This document shows positions 19,276-28,877 of a stretch of 64,000 nt of DNA, piece by piece. The stretch spans positions 1,257,426 through 1,321,425 of the forward strand of contig NZ_JAIEZN010000001.1 in the NCBI RefSeq assembly GCF_020169335.1, read 5' to 3'. Positions within the stretch are counted from its first letter, which is position 1; every line of letters begins with the position of its first letter. Below the pieces are notes generated by a model. That model did no database searches. It was not told the origin of the DNA and saw only the letters and a list, made by a program, of their open reading frames with translations. This DNA is from Devosia aquimaris. Its GTDB lineage: Bacteria > Pseudomonadota > Alphaproteobacteria > Rhizobiales > Devosiaceae. The translations under genes were made by a program, and so were the position numbers.

Positions 19276-19641
19276 CTAGGCGCCGACCAGCACGAACACA
19301 TTGCCGTCCGGCGCCAGCATCACCGCCACATGACCGGATTCGGTGGCAAAGGGTTCGCGGATCCAGCTGACGCCGGGCATCTTGCTGATCTCAGCGAAAC
19401 TGGCGCGCACATCATCGACCGCCAGCTCGATCTCGGTGAAATTGACGTCGGGATTATCGCTCAGCACCAGCTCGGAACTGGCCGCATCGGCGAATTTGAG
19501 CCCGAGCAACGTCCAGACGGCCCCATTGGGCAGGCTGCGCTCAATGATCCAGCTGCGCCGCAGCCCCAACGACACATAGAAGGCCTCGGACGCAGCCACG
19601 TCCTTGGTCGGGATACAGACACATTCAAGTTTGCGGATCAT
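19276..19641 (-). CDS. VOC-family (glyoxalase/bleomycin resistance fold) protein
   Basis: A 121-residue single-module protein with two beta-alpha-beta-beta-beta repeats: CVCIPTKDVAASEAFYVSLGL at the start and a second half ending GHVAVMLAPDGNVFVLVG. A ribosome binding site GAGGGC precedes ATG at 19641. Substrate and reaction cannot be read from sequence. It is the last minus-strand gene before the convergent pncC. Confidence 0.85.
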   Translation of the reverse strand: MIRKLECVCIPTKDVAASEAFYVSLGLRRSWIIERSLPNGAVWTLLGLKFADAASSELVLSDNPDVNFTEIELAVDDVRASFAEISKMPGVSWIREPFATESGHVAVMLAPDGNVFVLVGA

Positions 19642-19711
19642 TCTGCCCTCGATTCCATCGAGAACATATCAGGAACAATCCTGAACCAAAAGACCGATCC
19701 GTCAGCCGCCG

Positions 19712-20155
19712 CTAGGCGCCGAAGCGCCGGTCGGCCTCGTCGGCAAAGGCCTGCATGATCTCGTCCTGCTTGGCGGCAAAGGCCGGCTCGGCAATGGCGG
19801 CGATGAACGGGTTGGAGATCTTGAAGTCGATCTCGAAGCGCACCCGCGTGCCCATGCCCTCCGCCTCGAAGCGCCAGAGACTATCGAGATAGGCAAACGG
19901 ACCATCGACTGCCTTGGCGGCGATGGTCAGCGCGTTGGGGTCACTCGTCACCCGGCTGGTGTAGGCCTGGGTGATTGGTCCGAAATAGAGCGTCATCGTT
20001 GCCAGCTTCACCCGTCCGTCGCGCGAGGCCGGGTCATCGCGGACCACCATGGCCTTGCAGTTGGGCACGAAGCGCGGATAGTCCGCCAAGTCGTCGACGA
20101 TTTCGAACATGCGCTGGGGCAGATGCGGCACATGCCGCTCGAAGAATCGATTCAT
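19712..20155 (-). CDS. START-fold protein of the RatA/COQ10 family
   Basis: A 147-residue protein beginning MNRFFERHVPHLPQRMFEIVDDLADYPRFVP (family-typical opening), with a central FGPITQAYTSRV and a long C-terminal helix. Relatives include COQ10, which binds ubiquinone for respiration, and RatA, reported to block ribosome subunit joining. In alphaproteobacteria it nearly always follows lipA, as here (57 bases after it), which favours a respiratory or quinone role over a toxin. Confidence 0.9.
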   Translation of the reverse strand: MNRFFERHVPHLPQRMFEIVDDLADYPRFVPNCKAMVVRDDPASRDGRVKLATMTLYFGPITQAYTSRVTSDPNALTIAAKAVDGPFAYLDSLWRFEAEGMGTRVRFEIDFKISNPFIAAIAEPAFAAKQDEIMQAFADEADRRFGA

Positions 20156-20212
20156 GGTCTCAGGCTTCTGGCTTTCTTCCGTCCGGCGGCAGCTTGCCCC
20201 TCAGCACAATGC

Positions 20213-21166
20213 CTAGTGACCGAGCTTGGCCATGCGCGCCGCCTTGAGGGCCGCAAAATCCTCGCCGGCATGATGCGACGAGCGCGTCAGCGGGCTCGAC
20301 GACACCAGCGAGAAGCCCTTGGCCGTCGCTACGGTGGCATAGGACTTGAACTCTTCCGGCGTCACGAAGCGGATCAGCGGCGTGTGCTTCTTGGTCGGCT
20401 GCAGATACTGCCCGATGGTCAGGAAATCGACGTCCGCGGTGCGCAGATCGTCCATCAGCGCCAGCACTTCGTTCCGCTCCTCGCCCAGCCCGACCATGAT
20501 GCCCGACTTGGTGAACATGGTGGGGTCCAGCTCCTTGACCCGCTGCAGCAGGCGGATCGAGTGGAAATAGCGGGCACCCGGCCGCACCTTGAGATAGTTC
20601 GACGGCACGGTTTCGAGGTTGTGGTTGAACACATCCGGCTTGGCCGCGACAACGATCTCCAGCGCGCCTTCCTTGCGCAGGAAGTCCGGCGTCAGGATTT
20701 CGATGGTGGTCTTGGGGTTCTGCGCCCTTATGGCCAGGATCACATCGGCGAAATGCTGCGCCCCGCCATCGGCCAGGTCATCGCGGTCCACCGAGGTGAT
20801 CACCACATGCTCGAGGCCGAGTTGCTGGACGGCACGGGCGACCTTTTCCGGCTCGGCCGGATCGAGCGGGCCAGGCATGCCGGTCCGCACGTTGCAGAAG
20901 GCGCAGGCGCGGGTGCAGATCTCGCCCATGATCATCATGGTCGCGTGCTTCTTGCTCCAGCACTCCCCGATATTGGGGCAGCCGGCCTCTTCGCACACCG
21001 TCACCAGACCGTTCTGGCGCACGATCTCCTGGGTTTCCTTGTACACCGGCGAGCCCGGTGCCTTGACCCGGATCCAGTCGGGCTTGCGCAACACCACGCT
21101 CTCCGGCCGGTTCACCTTTTCGGGGTGCCGGGGCCGGGATGCTGCTGTGTCGATCAGTGTGACCAC
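20213..21166 (-). CDS. lipA: Lipoyl synthase
   Basis: Radical SAM enzyme that inserts two sulfurs into octanoyl groups on lipoyl domains, needed by the PDH subunits encoded nearby. Cys58, Cys63 and Cys69 ([12 protein letters not shown]) bind the auxiliary cluster, and Cys84, Cys88 and Cys91 (CTRACAFC) the radical SAM cluster. The C-terminal [15 protein letters not shown] includes the conserved RSS serine. The start is GTG at 21166, giving [17 protein letters not shown] as in related species, with AGGA upstream; the frame is open to 21184. Confidence 0.96.
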   Translation of the reverse strand: MVTLIDTAASRPRHPEKVNRPESVVLRKPDWIRVKAPGSPVYKETQEIVRQNGLVTVCEEAGCPNIGECWSKKHATMMIMGEICTRACAFCNVRTGMPGPLDPAEPEKVARAVQQLGLEHVVITSVDRDDLADGGAQHFADVILAIRAQNPKTTIEILTPDFLRKEGALEIVVAAKPDVFNHNLETVPSNYLKVRPGARYFHSIRLLQRVKELDPTMFTKSGIMVGLGEERNEVLALMDDLRTADVDFLTIGQYLQPTKKHTPLIRFVTPEEFKSYATVATAKGFSLVSSSPLTRSSHHAGEDFAALKAARMAKLGH

Positions 21167-21234
21167 TTGCTTCCTGCCTTCCACGCTTGGCGTGACATAT
21201 CGCCCGGCAGAGCCGGACCTTCAAGGGGCGCCCG

Positions 21235-21492
21235 CTAGCGCGCGATGACCCGGGCCACCGCGATCACCACAATGGCGCCGATGGTGGCGGTGATGATCTG
21301 GCTCACCAGCACGTTGCCGATCGGCAGCGAGATATTGAGCGCCGACAGCAGCCAGCCGCCGACAAAGGCGCCGATCACGCCAACGATCAGATTGCGCAGC
21401 AGACCGCCGCCGCCCAGGATCAGCCCGGCCAGCCAGCCGGCGACCAGCCCGATACCGAGAAAAATCAGCAATTCCTGCATTCCAACACTCAT
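21235..21492 (-). CDS. GlsB/YeaQ/YmgE family small membrane protein
   Basis: An 85-residue protein with three hydrophobic helices and the Gly-rich patterns GLVAGWLAGLILGGGG and GVIGAFVGGWLL that define the transglycosylase-associated (YeaQ/YmgE) family. AAGGAG seven bases before ATG at 21492 fixes the start; the longer frame to 21534 is not needed. Function in the family is poorly known, often linked with stress. Confidence 0.9.
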   Translation of the reverse strand: MSVGMQELLIFLGIGLVAGWLAGLILGGGGLLRNLIVGVIGAFVGGWLLSALNISLPIGNVLVSQIITATIGAIVVIAVARVIAR

Positions 21493-21738
21493 GGTCCGTC
21501 TCCTTGGCCTGGGTTTGCGATCCGGTCGGCTCATGCCGCCCGAGCGGCCGGATCAACCCGGCCGACTTGTCCACATACCCATGCAGCCAACTGTGGGAAC
21601 ATTGGGGAAAACCACCGGCAACCCCCAGGCTGCATCAGGTTTTTGCTCAGGGGGCGCAGCCCGTCCCCTGTGGAGATCTTGGGGATAGCCTGTGGAAAAG
21701 CTGTGCACGGGCTGTGCACAACCGTCCTCTGGGCCGTC

Positions 21739-23178
21739 CTAGATATTCAGCGCGCGGCCATAGGCGTCCAGCACGCTTTCCTTCATCGTCTCGCTGAGCG
21801 TGGGATGCGGGAAAATCGTGTGGATCAGTTCCTCCTCGGTGGTCTCAAGGTTCATGGCCACCACAAAGCCCTGGATCAGCTCGGTCACCTCGGCGCCCAC
21901 CATGTGCGCGCCCAGCAGCTCGCCGGTCTTGGCGTCGAAGATGGTCTTGACCAGACCGTCGGGTTCGCCCAACGCAATGGCCTTGCCATTGCCCACGAAG
22001 GGGAAGCGCCCCACCTTGATCTCGCGCCCGGCTTCCTTGGCCTTGGCCTCGGTAAGGCCGACGCTGGCCACCTGCGGCTCGCAATAGGTGCAGCCGGGGA
22101 CCTTGGTCTTGTCAAGCCCGTGCACCTTCATGCCGGCGATCTTCTCGACGGTGATGACAGCCTCGTGCTCGGCCTTGTGCGCCAGCATCGGCGGGCCGGC
22201 GACGTCGCCGATAGCCCAGATGCCGTCCACGCTGGTCTTGCCATAGCTATCGATGACAATGGCGCCGCGCTCGGTCTTGACCCCAACGGTCTCAAGGCCC
22301 AGCCCTTCGATATTGCACTGCACGCCCACGGCCGAGATCAGCTTGTCGCCCGAAATCTGCTGCTTGCTGCCATCCTTGAGCACCACATGGGCGGTCACGC
22401 CTGCGGCGGTCTTTTCGACCTTTTCCACCTTGGTGTCGGTCAGGATCTTGATGCCGCGCTTTTCCAGCCGCTTGCGGGCCAGCGCCGAGATCTCGGCGTC
22501 TTCCACCGGCATGATCTGCGGCAACAGCTCGATGATGGTCACCTCGGCGCCCATGGAGCGGTAGAACGAGGCGAATTCGACGCCGATTGCGCCCGAACCC
22601 ATCACCACCAGGCTCTTGGGCATGGCAGCCGGCTTCATCGCCTCGAAATAGGTCCAGATCTTGTCGCCATCCGGCTCGATGCCGGGCAGCACGCGCGGGC
22701 GCGCGCCGGTGGCGATGATGATGTTCTTGGCCTTGTAGGTACCTTCGCCCAGGGCATTCTTGGGCGGCGGCACCTGCGGCTGCTGGATGGTCTTCTTGGT
22801 CGGCGCGACCTTGACCTCGCCGGGCTTGGTGATGACCGCCTCGCCCCAGATGATGTCGACCTTGTTCTTCTTCATCAGGAATTGGACGCCATTGTTCATC
22901 TGCGCCGCGATGGCGCGGCTGCGCTTGACCACGCCGTCGATGTCGAAGCCGAACTTGTCCGCCGTCAGGCCATAGTCCTTGGCATGGCTCATGTGGCCAT
23001 AGATTTCGGCCGAGCGCAGCAGTGCCTTGGTCGGGATGCAGCCCCAGTTCGAGCAGATGCCCGCCATGTGCTCGCGCTCGATAATGCCCACCTTCATGCC
23101 CAGCTGCGCGCCGCGGATGGCGGCAACATAGCCGCCGGGGCCGGCGCCGATGACGAGAAGATCATATTGGTCAGCCAT
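21739..23178 (-). CDS. lpdA: Dihydrolipoyl dehydrogenase (E3 of pyruvate dehydrogenase)
   Basis: A 479-residue flavoprotein that reoxidises dihydrolipoamide and reduces NAD. It shows the FAD-binding GAGPGG (11-16), redox-active Cys42 and Cys47 (ICSNWGCIPTKALL), an NAD-binding GSGAIGVEFASFY, and the C-terminal catalytic HPHPTLSE. GGAGG five bases before ATG at 23178 is a strong ribosome binding site. It lies 30 bases downstream of the SGNH hydrolase at the end of the PDH operon. A Pro-rich, Lys-rich insert near residues 125-145 is as in PDH-type E3 of related bacteria. Confidence 0.96.
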   Translation of the reverse strand: MADQYDLLVIGAGPGGYVAAIRGAQLGMKVGIIEREHMAGICSNWGCIPTKALLRSAEIYGHMSHAKDYGLTADKFGFDIDGVVKRSRAIAAQMNNGVQFLMKKNKVDIIWGEAVITKPGEVKVAPTKKTIQQPQVPPPKNALGEGTYKAKNIIIATGARPRVLPGIEPDGDKIWTYFEAMKPAAMPKSLVVMGSGAIGVEFASFYRSMGAEVTIIELLPQIMPVEDAEISALARKRLEKRGIKILTDTKVEKVEKTAAGVTAHVVLKDGSKQQISGDKLISAVGVQCNIEGLGLETVGVKTERGAIVIDSYGKTSVDGIWAIGDVAGPPMLAHKAEHEAVITVEKIAGMKVHGLDKTKVPGCTYCEPQVASVGLTEAKAKEAGREIKVGRFPFVGNGKAIALGEPDGLVKTIFDAKTGELLGAHMVGAEVTELIQGFVVAMNLETTEEELIHTIFPHPTLSETMKESVLDAYGRALNI

Positions 23179-23208
23179 TTGGGCCTCCAGAAAGTCTATG
23201 GAGCCGGC

Positions 23209-23856
23209 CTAGATTGCCAGCATGGATTTGACGACCGGCACGAGCCCCTCGCCGATCGCGCGTGTATTGGCGGCGTCCAGGTGGACACCGTCCTGCGGGT
23301 CCGCCTTGGCCACGGTCGCGGCATCAAAGAACCCGGTGTTCCACTCCTGCGCCCGTCGGGCATAGTGGGCGGCAAACTGGCTGGACTGTTCCAGCCCATG
23401 CGCCAGCCCGCCGAAATGGCCCATCATGTCGGCATTGTCGCTGTCACAGAGCAAAGGCGGCGCGACAAGGACGATCTCGGGCGCCGGTTCATTGCGTCCG
23501 GCGGCATGGCCACGGATGATCTGCACCAGCCGGCGCATGCCGAACGAGGCCTCGAGCGCCGAGCCACAGATGGCCGGCTTGAGGTCATTGGTGCCCAGCA
23601 TGATGATGACCATGTCGAGCGGCCCGTGGCTTTCGAGCAGCGTCGGCAGGATGCGCGCGCCATTGCGGTCGGCATTGGCATACCAGTCGTCCGACACCGT
23701 CGTGCGACCGCCAAGACCCTCGGCAATCACCCGCGCCTTGCCGCCCAGGCCCTTTTCCAGCGCCGTCGGCCAGCGATCCTCATAGGCATGGCGCGCCCCA
23801 CCCGACGGATTGGCTCCGAAGGTGAGGCTGTCGCCGTAAGCGAGAATGGTCTTCAT
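23209..23856 (-). CDS. SGNH/GDSL-type hydrolase (arylesterase-like)
   Basis: A 215-residue esterase-fold protein. The nucleophile is Ser10 in GDSL (8-11), block III is GTND (88-91), and the Asp-His pair is in DGVHLD (189-194), so the active site looks complete. No signal peptide is seen; it should be cytoplasmic. It sits between pdhC (13 bases upstream) and lpd (30 bases downstream) on the same strand, an odd place for an esterase. Natural substrate unknown. Confidence 0.9.
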   Translation of the reverse strand: MKTILAYGDSLTFGANPSGGARHAYEDRWPTALEKGLGGKARVIAEGLGGRTTVSDDWYANADRNGARILPTLLESHGPLDMVIIMLGTNDLKPAICGSALEASFGMRRLVQIIRGHAAGRNEPAPEIVLVAPPLLCDSDNADMMGHFGGLAHGLEQSSQFAAHYARRAQEWNTGFFDAATVAKADPQDGVHLDAANTRAIGEGLVPVVKSMLAI

Positions 23857-23869
23857 GGCGCCCTGCCCC

Positions 23870-25270
23870 TTAGGCCAGCATCATCACGGGATTTTCGATC
23901 AGGCCCTTGAACACACCCAGCAGCTCTGCGCCGAGCGCACCATCGACGGCACGGTGATCGCAGCTCAGCGTCACGGTCATGAACTGGCCGATCTTGATCT
24001 GCCCGTTCTCGGGATAGACGCGCTCTTCGCCCGCACCCACGGCCAGGATCGTGCCATGCGGCGGGTTGATGACGGCGGCAAAGTGCTTGATGCCGAACAT
24101 GCCCAGATTGCTGACCGAGGAGGCGCCGCCCTGATATTCATGCGGGGCGAGCTTCTTGGACTTGGCGCGTGTGGCCAGATCCTTCACCTCGTCGGAAATC
24201 TCGCGCAGGCTCTTGGTGTCACAGCTCTTGACCACCGGCGTGAACAGCCCACCAGGCACCGAGACGGCCACGGCCACGTCGCTGCGCTTGTGATAGAGAA
24301 TGCTGTCACCAGCCCAGGTGGCATTGGCCAGCGGCACCCGCTGCAGCGCCACCGCCCAGGCCTTCATGATGAAATCATTGACCGAGAGCTTGTAGGCCGG
24401 CTTGCCATCCTTGCCCTTGGGCGCAGACGCATTGATCTGCTCGCGGGCGGCCATCAGCGCATCGATCTGGCAATCGAGTGTCAGGTAGAAATGCGGCACC
24501 GTCTGCTTGGACTCGGTCAGGCGCGCGGCCACCACCTTGCGCATGCCGTCATTGGGCACGAGCTCGTAGCTGCCTTCTTCGAACAGCGCCAGAACCTGGG
24601 CCTTGCTCATGCCACCAGCCATGGCAGCACCAGCGGGCGCAGCCGAAGCACCGGCGGCAGGGGCAGACGCCTTGAGCGGCGTCTTGCCGGACTTGGCGGC
24701 TTCCACGTCGGCCTTGATCACGCGGCCCTTGGGGCCGGAGCCGGAAATGGCGGCGACATCAATGCCGGCGTCCTTGGCCATACGGCGTGCCAGTGGCGAA
24801 GCGAATACCTTGTCACCGCCCGACTTGGCCGGCGCAGGTGCCGCAGCCGGTGCGCTCGAACCCGAATTGCTGTTGCTGGCGGGCGCGGGGTCCGCCTTTG
24901 CCGTGGGCGCGGTTTGCGTTGCCGCATTGGCTTCCTTGACGGCCCCGGCGTCAGCCTTGGGCGCTTCCGCCTTTGGCGCCTCGGCTTTCGCCTCAGCCTT
25001 GGGTGCGGACATGTCGCCGGCGCTCTCGCCATCCTGCAGCAGGACCGCGATCACGGCATTGACCTTCACATTCTCGGTGCCTTCGGCAACCACGATCTTG
25101 CCGATCTTGCCTTCGTCCACGGCCTCGACTTCCATCGTGGCCTTGTCGGTCTCGATCTCGGCAATCACGTCACCGGAGGAGACGCTGTCGCCTTCCTTGA
25201 CGTGCCATTTGGCGAGCTTGCCCTCTTCCATCGTCGGAGAGAGCGCCGGCATGGTGATATCGATTGGCAT
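23870..25270 (-). CDS. pdhC: Dihydrolipoamide acetyltransferase (E2 of pyruvate dehydrogenase)
   Basis: A 466-residue E2 with one lipoyl domain at residues 1-78 (Lys43 in [11 protein letters not shown] carries lipoate), an Ala/Pro-rich linker, a peripheral subunit-binding domain ([19 protein letters not shown]) and the catalytic core ending with DHRAVDG (438-444, His439). The linker around residues 85-150 is made of [10 protein letters not shown]-like repeats. The start lies 11 bases after the pdhB stop. Confidence 0.96.
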   Translation of the reverse strand: MPIDITMPALSPTMEEGKLAKWHVKEGDSVSSGDVIAEIETDKATMEVEAVDEGKIGKIVVAEGTENVKVNAVIAVLLQDGESAGDMSAPKAEAKAEAPKAEAPKADAGAVKEANAATQTAPTAKADPAPASNSNSGSSAPAAAPAPAKSGGDKVFASPLARRMAKDAGIDVAAISGSGPKGRVIKADVEAAKSGKTPLKASAPAAGASAAPAGAAMAGGMSKAQVLALFEEGSYELVPNDGMRKVVAARLTESKQTVPHFYLTLDCQIDALMAAREQINASAPKGKDGKPAYKLSVNDFIMKAWAVALQRVPLANATWAGDSILYHKRSDVAVAVSVPGGLFTPVVKSCDTKSLREISDEVKDLATRAKSKKLAPHEYQGGASSVSNLGMFGIKHFAAVINPPHGTILAVGAGEERVYPENGQIKIGQFMTVTLSCDHRAVDGALGAELLGVFKGLIENPVMMLA

Positions 25271-25281
25271 CCCGGTTCTCC

Positions 25282-26664
25282 TTACGAGCGATAGGTCACG
25301 GCATTGACCGCCGCGATCACTTCATCAACGTTGGGCAGCGCCAGCTTTTCAAGGTTGGCGGCATAGGGCATGGGCACATCCTTGCCGGTCACGCGCATCA
25401 CCGGCGCATCGAGATAGTCGAAGGCCTGTTCCATCACGCGGGCGGACAGTTCCGAACCGATGCCGCCCTGCGGCCAGCCCTCTTCCACCGTCACCAGGCG
25501 CCCGGTCTTCTTGACCGAGGCGATCACGGTGTCGCTGTCGAGCGGGCGCAGCGTACGCAGGTCGATCAGTTCCACGTCAACGCCGGCAGCAACCAGCTTC
25601 TCGGTAGCCTGGGTGGCGTAGCGCATACCCATCGAGAACGACACGATGGTGACATCAGCGCCCTTGCGCGCAATGCGCGCCTTGCCGATCGGCAGCACGA
25701 AATCGTCCACCTTGGGAACAAGGCCGGTCGAGCCATAGAGAATTTCGTTCTCGAGGAACACAACCGGATTGGGCGAGCGGATGGCAGCCTTGAGCAGGCC
25801 CTTGGCGTCGGCTGCGCTATAGGGCGCGATGACGGTCAGGCCCGGCACATGGCTGTACCATGCCGAATAGTCCTGGCTGTGCTGGGCACCCACGCGGGCG
25901 GCCGCGCCATTGGGGCCGCGGAACACCATGGGCGCCGTAACCTGGCCACCGGACATATAGAGCTGCTTGGCCGCCGAGTTGATGATCTGGTCGATCGCCT
26001 GCATGGCAAAGTTCCATGTCATGAACTCCACGATCGGCTTGAGGCCGGCAAAGGCCGCGCCAACGGCCAGGCCGGCAAAGCCATGCTCGGTGATCGGCGT
26101 ATCAATGATGCGCTCGGGGCCGAATTCCTGCAGCAGGTTCTGGGTGATCTTGTAGGCGCCCTGATATTCGGCAACCTCCTCGCCCATCACGAAGACGTCC
26201 TTGTCGCGGCGCAGTTCCTCGGCCATGGCCTCGTTCAGCGCCTGGCGCACGGTCATCTCGACCATTTCGACGCCCTCAGGCAGGTCCGGATCGTCCTGCG
26301 CGACAAACTTGGGCGCCTCGGCAGCCGCCGGCGCCTTGGCCTCGGCGGGCGCGCTGGCAGCAGCAGCAGGCGCCGCGCTCTCGCTGGCTTCAGCCGGCTG
26401 CGGCTTGCTCTCGCCGGCGCTTTCGCCTTCGGCCAGCACCAGGGCGATGGGTGTGTTGACCTTCACCCCCTCGGTGCCTTCCTCGACCAGGATTTCCTTG
26501 ACCACGCCGCTATCGACCGATTCCACTTCCATGGTGGCCTTGTCGGTCTCGATCTCGGCCAGCACATCGCCGGGCGACACGGTGTCCCCGACCTTGACCA
26601 GCCATTTGCTCAGCTTGCCCTCTTCCATCGTGGGCGACAGCGCGGGCATCAGGATTTGGGGCAT
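25282..26664 (-). CDS. pdhB: Pyruvate dehydrogenase E1 beta subunit with N-terminal lipoyl domain
   Basis: A 460-residue protein. Residues 1 to about 78 form a lipoyl domain (Lys42 in [11 protein letters not shown]), followed by an Ala-rich linker and the E1 beta pyrimidine and C-terminal domains ([43 protein letters not shown]). The extra lipoyl domain is known in several alphaproteobacteria. The frame is open to 26769, but GGAG seven bases before ATG at 26664, and a start nearly identical to that of pdhC, settle the choice. Confidence 0.95.
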   Translation of the reverse strand: MPQILMPALSPTMEEGKLSKWLVKVGDTVSPGDVLAEIETDKATMEVESVDSGVVKEILVEEGTEGVKVNTPIALVLAEGESAGESKPQPAEASESAAPAAAASAPAEAKAPAAAEAPKFVAQDDPDLPEGVEMVEMTVRQALNEAMAEELRRDKDVFVMGEEVAEYQGAYKITQNLLQEFGPERIIDTPITEHGFAGLAVGAAFAGLKPIVEFMTWNFAMQAIDQIINSAAKQLYMSGGQVTAPMVFRGPNGAAARVGAQHSQDYSAWYSHVPGLTVIAPYSAADAKGLLKAAIRSPNPVVFLENEILYGSTGLVPKVDDFVLPIGKARIARKGADVTIVSFSMGMRYATQATEKLVAAGVDVELIDLRTLRPLDSDTVIASVKKTGRLVTVEEGWPQGGIGSELSARVMEQAFDYLDAPVMRVTGKDVPMPYAANLEKLALPNVDEVIAAVNAVTYRS

Positions 26665-26665
26665 A

Positions 26666-27067
26666 TCAGCTCTCCAGAAGTGTAGCGCCGGGCATGCTGG
26701 CCACGCGGCGAAGGTCAGTATTGAAGGCAATCTTGTTGGCATCGGCCAGTGGCATGAGGATGACGCCATCCAGGCTTGCGACGGGCTGCTCGCCCTCGCT
26801 CTGGCTGACCATCCAGCCGCTGAGCATCACGCCCAGCAGCACCAGCACCACAAAGGCAATCGTGGCGCGCTTGTAGATCTGCAGGTTTGTCGCCGCCGCC
26901 GGTCCGGCCTTGGCATCGAGCTTGGCGAACTTCCACCAGCCCAGCACCATGAACGGACCGACTTCGGCACTGGCCGGCGCCAGTCGGATGACCGCCCGCG
27001 CCTGCGTGATCGCGACGACCAGCGACAGGATGGCAAAGACGGCAATCACGCCCAGCAGCACGGTCAT
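26666..27067 (-). CDS. Unknown two-helix membrane protein inside the PDH operon
   Basis: A 133-residue protein that I do not recognise. It has an N-terminal transmembrane helix (about residues 2-21), a polar segment with a [13 protein letters not shown] patch, a second helix (about 68-88) and a C-terminal soluble tail of about 45 residues. Its stop lies one base from the pdhB start and its own start is 11 bases after pdhA, so it is expressed with the E1 subunits. It might place the complex at the membrane or be unrelated; nothing in the sequence decides. Confidence 0.8.
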   Translation of the reverse strand: MTVLLGVIAVFAILSLVVAITQARAVIRLAPASAEVGPFMVLGWWKFAKLDAKAGPAAATNLQIYKRATIAFVVLVLLGVMLSGWMVSQSEGEQPVASLDGVILMPLADANKIAFNTDLRRVASMPGATLLES

Positions 27068-27078
27068 GGACAGGCCCC

Positions 27079-28098
27079 TCAGGCGCTGATGGTGATGTCG
27101 GTCCAGAGCTCTTTGGGATCGGGCTCGGCATCATTGGTGGCAAAGTCAGCCGCCTCGGTGACGATGGCCCGGATCTCGTTCTCGATCGCCTTGAGCGATT
27201 CCTCGCTCTGGGCACCCGATTCCAGCAGCCGCGCCTTGACCTGCTCGATCGGGTCGCGCTCCTGGCGATACTTGGTCACTTCGTCCTTGGAGCGATACTT
27301 CGCCGGGTCGGACATCGAGTGGCCGCGATAGCGATAGGTCAGCATCTCGAGGATATAGGGGCCCTTGCCCGAGCGGGCATGCTCGATGGCGCGCTGGGCA
27401 GCATCATAGACCATGCGCACGTCCATGCCGTCGACCTGCTCGCCCGGAATATCGAACGAGGCACCGCGCATGGAGAAATCGGTCGTCGCGGCAGCGCGCT
27501 CGATCGAGGTGCCCATGGCATATTTGTTGTTTTCGATGATGAACACGACCGGCAGCTTCCACAGCTTGGCCATGTTGAAGCTCTCGTAGACCTGGCCCTG
27601 GTTGGCCGCGCCGTCGCCGAAATAGGCCAGGCTCACCGAGCCGTCGCCCTTGTACTTCGAAGCGAAGGCTAGCCCGGTGCCCAGCGAAACCTGCGCACCC
27701 ACGATGCCGTTGCCGCCATAGAAGCGGTGTTCATTGGAGAACATGTGCATCGAGCCGCCCTTGCCGCGGCTGAGCCCGCCCTGGCGACCGGTCAGCTCGG
27801 CCATCACACCCTTGGGATCCAGGCCCATCACCAGCATGTGGCCGTGGTCACGATAGCCGGTGATCTGGGCATCCTTGCCCTTCTCGGAGGCCATGGTGAC
27901 ACCCGTCACCACCGCTTCCTGGCCGATATAGAGGTGGCAGAAGCCGCCGATCAGGCCCATGCCATACATCTGGCCAGCCTTTTCTTCGAAACGCCGGATC
28001 AGCAGCATTTCGCGATAGGCTTCGAGCTCCTGCTCAGGGCTGAACTGGGGGATATTGGATTGCGTCTTGGCCTTGGTGGCCACAGCCTTACGCGCCAT
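27079..28098 (-). CDS. pdhA: Pyruvate dehydrogenase E1 alpha subunit
   Basis: Thiamine-diphosphate-dependent decarboxylase subunit (339 residues). The TPP/magnesium motif runs from GDGAANQGQVYESF to IENNKYAMGTS, about 30 residues, and the phosphorylation-loop-like region YRYRGHSMSDPAKYRS is present. Start is ATG at 28098 with GGAG eight bases upstream; the frame continues to 28149 but that part is probably leader. First gene of the pdhA-unknown-pdhB-pdhC-SGNH-lpd run, with a promoter-like sequence at 28158-28187. Confidence 0.95.
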   Translation of the reverse strand: MARKAVATKAKTQSNIPQFSPEQELEAYREMLLIRRFEEKAGQMYGMGLIGGFCHLYIGQEAVVTGVTMASEKGKDAQITGYRDHGHMLVMGLDPKGVMAELTGRQGGLSRGKGGSMHMFSNEHRFYGGNGIVGAQVSLGTGLAFASKYKGDGSVSLAYFGDGAANQGQVYESFNMAKLWKLPVVFIIENNKYAMGTSIERAAATTDFSMRGASFDIPGEQVDGMDVRMVYDAAQRAIEHARSGKGPYILEMLTYRYRGHSMSDPAKYRSKDEVTKYRQERDPIEQVKARLLESGAQSEESLKAIENEIRAIVTEAADFATNDAEPDPKELWTDITISA

Positions 28099-28157
28099 AG
28101 AGAACGCTCCGCATCGGAATGGAATTGCCGCTAGTGCCAACATGGCCACATATCGAC

Positions 28158-28187
28158 ACTATAGCGCAAGCAAACGCAGCAAAGCAA
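28158..28187 (-). promoter_or_regulatory. Candidate sigma-70-type promoter of the PDH operon
   Basis: On the minus strand TTGCTT (28187-28182) and TATAGT (28163-28158) are separated by 18 bases, a good match to -35 and -10 boxes. The expected start of transcription near 28150 leaves a 5' leader of about 50 bases before pdhA. Confidence 0.5.
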
Positions 28188-28213
28188 TGCCACAGCTCAG
28201 CGCAAAATACGCG

Positions 28214-28612
28214 CTAGAGAATTGAATCTGCAGCGATAATTGCGTTTAACTGATCTGCGGCTAATTCGTTGAATTTACCGGAAAGTGGTTGACCGGTACT
28301 CGGATCGACCATGACCAGCATGTCGTCGGCATTGGCCATGTTGAGCAGCGCCCTGGCACGCTCGGTGACGATATCCGGATCGAGCCGCCGCGGGTCCATC
28401 AGCGTCGCACGGTGGCGATAGGCATCGATCTCGGCCTGCAGCGCCGCCGACTTGGCCTTGAGCTGGTCGATATCCAGCATGATCTGCGTCCGACTCTCGA
28501 TGCCAAACTGTCCACCGATGGCGGAAAAGCCCAGATAGCCCTGGAAACCCAGCAGGGCAACGGTCAGAGCCAGGGGACGCCAGAGCGCAGGTCGTTTGAG
28601 ACGGGTGGGCAT
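28214..28612 (-). CDS. Septum formation initiator (FtsB/DivIC-like) protein
   Basis: A 132-residue bitopic membrane protein with a short basic N-terminus, one transmembrane helix near residues 13-31, then a coiled coil (LDIDQLKAKSAALQAEIDAYRHR) and a polar tail with RLDPDIVTERARALLNMA. This is the DivIC/FtsB layout of divisome proteins, which form a complex with FtsL and FtsQ. Its position just upstream of the PDH operon is common in Hyphomicrobiales. Confidence 0.88.
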   Translation of the reverse strand: MPTRLKRPALWRPLALTVALLGFQGYLGFSAIGGQFGIESRTQIMLDIDQLKAKSAALQAEIDAYRHRATLMDPRRLDPDIVTERARALLNMANADDMLVMVDPSTGQPLSGKFNELAADQLNAIIAADSIL

Positions 28613-28709
28613 GGAGCAACCGGATTAGGATAGCCAACTATGCCATTGCACTGCTTAACGCGGCGTTGCGATCCCGGCTGGCGCCGCCTGTTCGATCACG
28701 CTGTCATCG

Positions 28710-28877
28710 CTACAGAAATTGCCGGACCAGCAGGAACAGTCCCACACCGATGGCGATGAACACCAGCCAGCTGGCGATGGCCAGCAGCACGATGATGGGC
28801 AGCCGCAGCCCGGTGAGCCAATCCAGGCGAGGCCTTGGATCGAAGCGTACACTCAGTTCTTTGATCAGCCTGTCCAC
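28710..28877 (-). CDS. Predicted 55-residue single-helix membrane protein
   Basis: A GTG at 28877 opens a 55-codon frame ending TAG at 28710. The product starts MDRLIKELSVRFDPRPRLDW and then is strongly hydrophobic (LPIIVLLAIASWLVFIAIG and on), ending VRQFL. An in-frame stop lies 4 codons upstream of the GTG, and no good ribosome binding site is seen, which lowers confidence. The long, clean hydrophobic helix with a charged N-terminal part is unlike the shadow frames around it. The rest of the gap 28613-29060 shows nothing I can name. Confidence 0.4.
   Translation of the reverse strand: MDRLIKELSVRFDPRPRLDWLTGLRLPIIVLLAIASWLVFIAIGVGLFLLVRQFL

Noticed and set aside
21643-23910. 755-codon open frame on the plus strand
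   Set aside because: Antisense to lpd and the SGNH hydrolase; biased composition and no motif.
23846-26685. Long plus-strand frames opposite pdhC and pdhB
   Set aside because: Shadows of the E2 and E1 beta genes; the His/Gly/Arg-rich products have no recognisable domain.
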